Of a stretch of DNA of 64,000 bases, positions 51,501-57,500 are shown piece by piece (position 1 is the first letter of the stretch; every line of letters starts with the position of its first letter). The notes under the pieces are model-generated. The model made no database searches and was not told the DNA's origin. It was given only the letters and a program-made list of their open reading frames with translations. The position numbers were made by a program, and so were the translations under genes. This DNA comes from Allacma fusca (Eukaryota > Arthropoda > Collembola > Symphypleona > Sminthuridae): contig OX359248.1 in NCBI GenBank assembly GCA_947179485.1, positions 50,106,386-50,170,385 on the forward strand, in the 5' to 3' direction.

Positions 51501-54500
51501 TAAAGATTTTAGTAAAAATTTGTAAATAAATATTTTGAAGATATAAGTAATTTCAATTTGAAATTTCCCACTCAAATTATTGACAAAAACTCTTGTTTTT
51601 TTGTATAAACTTTGGATAATATTACCAACAAAATTTTGCAAATATTTGCTAGAAATCCAAAATTTTTTTATGCTATGCAAACAAAAATTAATTGAATTGG
51701 TTTAACTGCCTGAAGCAATTTTTACTCCACGTCAGCTCTCCCGTCGCCCCACGACGTCGTCCCCGTTTTTGACAAATACTTTTTAAAGCTTTAGGATAAA
51801 AAAAATGTGCAGTTGCATTTGATCAAGTTTGGATTGGAAAAATCCCGGGAGACTCAAAATGGTTATAAGAAAGTGAATAATAGAGAAAAAAAAGTGTAGT
51901 ACACAATGTTGGAGTCTTTTGGAGCGGAACAGGAGCTGAAGGGCGACATGAGAGAAGAAAAATTAATCAAAGGGAGTCAAAGGGCCGTTTAAACTGGGAT
52001 TTTTCTCCGCTTTTATTGAAATTGCCAGGTTAAATCAATTTTGAGACGTTGGGGTGATAAATCATGAAATGTAATTCATACCTGACAGATGAAGATAAAT
52101 ATCCGCCAACACAATGCAAAATCACAGGCTCGCCTTCGTGAACCACTACAGGGTCGGGGTAGCGCTCGAGTAACGTGGGCCCGGGCAACTCCATCGTAGT
52201 TTCTGCAAAATCATCAAGTATTTATGATACATCAGTACCTTTCAGTCTGTACGCACTACGTTCTTAACTATACAGTCAGTTCCCACTATATATAACGGGA
52301 CCTTCTCATAACATCGTTTTTATATGATCCCCGACTCCTACAAATGTCTACTGACCAAAATTTGTAAATCTTAAAATAACTGGAGTACACAGTTTTTTTA
52401 TAACGTCTGCCGTTAAAAGAACCTGTACTGCGTTTACGGAGTACAGTACAAATTGGGGAAACCTTTTGGCATAATTTTTAAGCAGGTTATTTTTCCTAAT
52501 GGTTGGCTTCGGTAGCCGATTATAGGTGAGCTTTTGTAAGGCGTGTGACTGTACGTGCGAAGCTCATACACTGAATTAGATCACATGAGAGTTCCCCTAA
52601 ACATATATCATGCTGCAACGAGATAACGTTTCTATGAGGACGGACTACAATACCATTATTTGGGCTTTGATTTGTGGCACTCGATATTTTTCATTTTAGG
52701 ATTTTTTCTGAGAGCATTTTTGATAAGCGAGGTTTAGGTGGGATGAAGTACACTCCTGCTATTTAGGACAACCTTGCAAGGCTGGGGTTAATAAAGAGGG
52801 TTCTGGGAAATATTATTTTGCTGAATTTTTTTATACGTTTTGCTACAGTTTTTGTGACAATTTTTGTTGCAAAGCTTCCGGTAATAATTTTGGTTTAAAA
52901 TGTTTTGGTAAATCTGGGGCAAATCTTCTGGTAATTCTGGTTAAAAATCCTTTGGTAGTTCTGGTTGCAAATGTTTTGGCAATTGTGGTTGCAAATCTTC
53001 TGGCAAGCGTGGTTGCAAATCTTCTGGCAATTGTGGTTGCAAATCTTCTGGCAATTCTGGTTGCAAATCTTCTGGCAATTCTGGTTGAAAATCTTCTGGC
53101 AATTCTGGTTGCAAATCTTCAGGCAATTCTGGTTGCAAATTTGCTGTAATTCTGGTGGAGAAATTTTTACAAATTTGTTCGCAGATTTTGTAGTAAATTT
53201 GTTTGGAAATTCCTTGATAAACTCGGTTTTAATCTTGTAGTCAATTTTATTGTGAACCTTATGGCGTTGCAAATTGTGTTGGAGCATGTAATTATTTACA
53301 TTGTACTGTACGCATTGTAATTTGCAATGGGCTGTTTCTTGTTTTGAAACTGGGATTGTATGAGAAGTTAAATTTGGTGTGCCGTAATAGGGTTACTGTT
53401 TGGGTGATTGTCTCCTGTACATAAGGGACTTATGTTCCGCTTGAAACGACAAGGGAAAGTTTTTGTTGGCTCGGTTGCAAGTGCTATCGTAATTAATGGG
53501 GGGTTGTCATGCTGTATCTCCGCCTCGGACGAAAGGAACATGTCAAAACTAAAGTGGAACATGGAAGTTGAGTGTTGGAAGAGTCAAGACGTACAAGTGA
53601 GTTGGAGTGAGGTAATACATCTTTTTTAAAAACTCCACTGTGTATATGTACACACACACAAGTGAATTCAATTGACAAAAGGGTAGACGTTACATGGGAT
53701 AGTGGGATGAAAATGTGAAGGGAGCGCAATGACAAAGCCTGGGCAACGCATTCCCAGGAAAACAACTTCTAAGATCCACGCTCCATATATGAATCCTTCC
53801 AGCTCCTCACGAGTCACGAACAATTTCCCTTTCATTATTCAAGTGAACCTTTTATTTTTCGGACAAGTTTCCACTCGATATTTTATTCCAAGTGTGATTT
53901 TGGGACTTGAGCGAGCTTGCTGACTTTAAATCCATGATTATACCAACAACTGATGCCTGAAACTCAAGTCTAAACTTGAATTTGTATCCCAAATCTAAAC
54001 TTGAATTTGTATCCTAAATCTAAACTTGAATTTGTATCCCAAATCTAAACTTGAATTTGTATCCCAAATCTAAACTTGAATTTGTATCCAAATCTAAACT
54101 TGAATTTGTATCCCAAATCTAAACTTGAATTTGTATCCCAAATCTAAACTTGAATTTGTATCCCAAACCTAAACTTGAATTTGTATCCCAAATCTAAACT
54201 TGAATTTGTATCCCAAATCTAAACTTGAATTTGTATCCTAAACCTAAACTTGAATTTGTATCCTAAACCTAAACTTGAATTTGTATCCTAAACCTAAACT
54301 TGAATTTGTATCCTAAACCTAAACTTGAATTTGTATCCCAAATCTAAACTTGAATGTGTATCCCAAATCTAAACTTGAATTTGTATCCCAAATCTAAACT
54401 TGAATTTGTATCCCAAATCTAAACTTGAATTTGAAACTCAAATCTAAACTTGACTTTGAAACTTAGATCAACCCTTGAACTTGAAACCAAATCTAAACTT

Positions 54501-57500
54501 GACTTTGAAACTTAGATCAACACTTGAACTTGAAACTCAAATTGAGATTCGGACTTCATGCAAACTCAAGTCTACACCCAAACTTAAAACTCAAATTCAG
54601 ACTAAAAATTAAACTTGAACTTGAAATGAGGATTTGAACTTGAAGATAAAAATTAATTTTCACAGAAGCTTATCACTACCTTTGCAGTAAAAGGTAATCC
54701 CCTCTAGCAACTCCTAGCCAGATGCAAAGATCGGACCCATCCCGACCTCACTTTGAGATAGTGTATGTTTTGGAGTGAGAGATGAAGTGTGGAAGTGTGT
54801 GTGTAGAGCGGTAGCTATCCATTTGTCATAGTGTGTCATCGTGGTGTCATATCATTTTTATTTGGCGGAGAAAGGAGAATTCATGTATAGAGTTGGTTCT
54901 ATGACCAACTATGAACCTTCCTCCTGAGAACGAGAGAATCGGAGTGAGGAAGTAGTTTCTGAGCCGTAGGCCCATCAAATAATGCTCCTCTCCAGAGAGA
55001 AACAGTCTATCGTCACAAATACAAACATTGTGTACATGACAGTACATACAACAATATGCTCTATTACGTACTCCAGGGACGGCCCTACCTTCTAAACTTA
55101 TTGCAGAGTATTAGAGCAGGAGTGTGGGAAAAAATCTGGGAGGCTCTCCCTACACACACACACACACAGTCCCCTAATGCATTATTGCTGCTAACAGGGC
55201 CCGAGTCATAGTTAACTCTCCAGTCTGTTGCGAGGCGATAAGTATTGATTTATAGACTCTCTCCATTTTCCACTTTTTTCCAATCCCAAAACATGCATAA
55301 CTCAATGGCATTTGAACAAAGTCATCTCTTTCCTCCGCTCTCTCCATCACAAAAAACTTCATCTTCCTCACACTTCACACACTTGTTCCTTTTAATCGAT
55401 TCCAACAATCAAGTACGTTTCCTAAAAGCCCCACTTCTTTTCCCAAGAATCCACAAATGGTTTACGTACACGTAAGAAAGTAAGCGCTATTTATGATTCC
55501 ATATGTACTTTCAATCATTTTCAACGCAACCATACACCGGATCGTTTACAAATTACATTATGCAGTATGAGTGTGTTAACATTCTTCTCAAAATTTACAT
55601 TTAACGTTGTTTTCTAAACATACGACAACTGAATGATTGGTCGCAGACAACATCTGTAGCATTGATCACAGGCGACAGTAATAACATTGGTCACCGCAGC
55701 AAACAACTTTACCATTGGCCTCAATATACAAGTTTAACGTTCGTCCCAGATAGCAACTTAAACGTTGGTCACAGACAACAACTTTAACGTTGGTCAAAGG
55801 CAAAAACTATAACGTTGGTCAAAGGCAACAACTTTACCATTGGTCTCAATCTACAAGTTTAACGTTGGTCACAGACAACAACTTTAACGTTGTTCAAAGA
55901 CAACAACTTTAACGTTGTTCAAAGACAACAACCTTAACGTTGTTCAAAGACAACAACTTTAACGTTGGTCAAAGGCAACAACTTTACCATTGGTCTCAAT
56001 CTACAAGTTTAACGTTGGTCACAGACAACAACTTTAACGTTGTTCAAAGACAACAACTTTAACGTTGTTCAAAGACAACAACTTTAACTTTGTTCAAAGA
56101 CAACAACTTTAACGTTGTTCAAAGACAACAACTTTAACGTTGTTCAAAGACAACAACTTTAACGTTGTTCAAAGACAACAACTTTAACGTTGTTCAAAGA
56201 CAACAACTTTAACGTTGTTAAAAGACAACAACTTTAACGTTGTTCAAAGACAACAACTTTAACGTTGTTCAAAAACAACAACTTTAACGTTGGTCTCAGA
56301 CAATGACTATAGTATTGCTCACAGACAACAACTTTAACGTTGTTCAAAGACAACAACTTTAACGTTGTTCAAAGACAACAACTTTAACGTTGTTCAAAGA
56401 CAACAACTTTAACGTTGTTCAAAGACAACAACTTTAACGTTGTTCAAAGACAACAACTTTAACGTTGTTCAAAGACAACAACTTTAACGTTGTTCAAAGA
56501 CAACAACTTTAACGTTGTTCAAAGACAACAACTTTAACGTTGTTCAAAGACAACAACTTTAACGTTGTTCAAAGACAACAACTTTAACGTTGTTCAAAGA
56601 CAACAACTTTAACGTTGTTCAAAGACAACAACTTTAACGTTGTTCAAAGACAACAACTTTAACGTTGGTCACAGACAGCAGCTTTAACGTTGGTCTCAGA
56701 CAATGACTATAGTATTGGTCACAGACAACAACTTTAACGTTGGTCTCAACCTACAACTTTAACGTTGGTCACAACCTGTAATTTTAAATTTGGTCTCAAC
56801 ATACAACTTCAATATTGGTCTCAATCTGCAACTTTAACATTGGCATCGATCTGGAACTATAACGTTGACCACAGCCAACAACAATTTTAACATTGGTCTC
56901 CATCCTTTTCGTTAACATTGTACTCAATAAAAACTTGCCCAGCGTGCCCTTTCAACTACTAAACCGCTTAATTTTCCTTCTAGCCCAACCCACCCACCCC
57001 TTAAAATCCCCCCAGAAATTATTTGTGCCAGGCCCTTTTTGACTCCTAAGGTACACGCATATGTATGTGTTATTAATATAAAAAATCCCCCTTCATTCAA
57101 ACGTCCGTACACACTCCCATAATTACAGTGAATATACAAATGAACCCCCGCATTACAATTCTATATTTTATAACAGCACTCAACTAAATGCATCTCATAG
57201 GAACTACACAAGCTGAGATGGAGCACTCAACAGTAATCAGGATACTCCCGAACGTTTGGAAATATCCAAGTAATAACGAGGGCATTCCCGGAACGTAATA
57301 AAGTAAATAAAATCCTCCTCTCCCAAAGCTTCACTTTCAGCTTCACTAAATATAGATAGCTCTCTACGTTACTCACAATCAGCGCCGTATGCAGTTCGCT
57401 TTTATAGGAAATTTTATTGGAACAAATTTTGATGACAATATCAGCCCTCATTAAAATACTCTTTTATACCTACATAAATATACCCACTCCTATAAAACTT

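Noticed and set aside
55740-56660. CRISPR-like regular direct repeats
   Set aside because: The units are contiguous 25-bp copies without unique spacers, in a eukaryotic intron.
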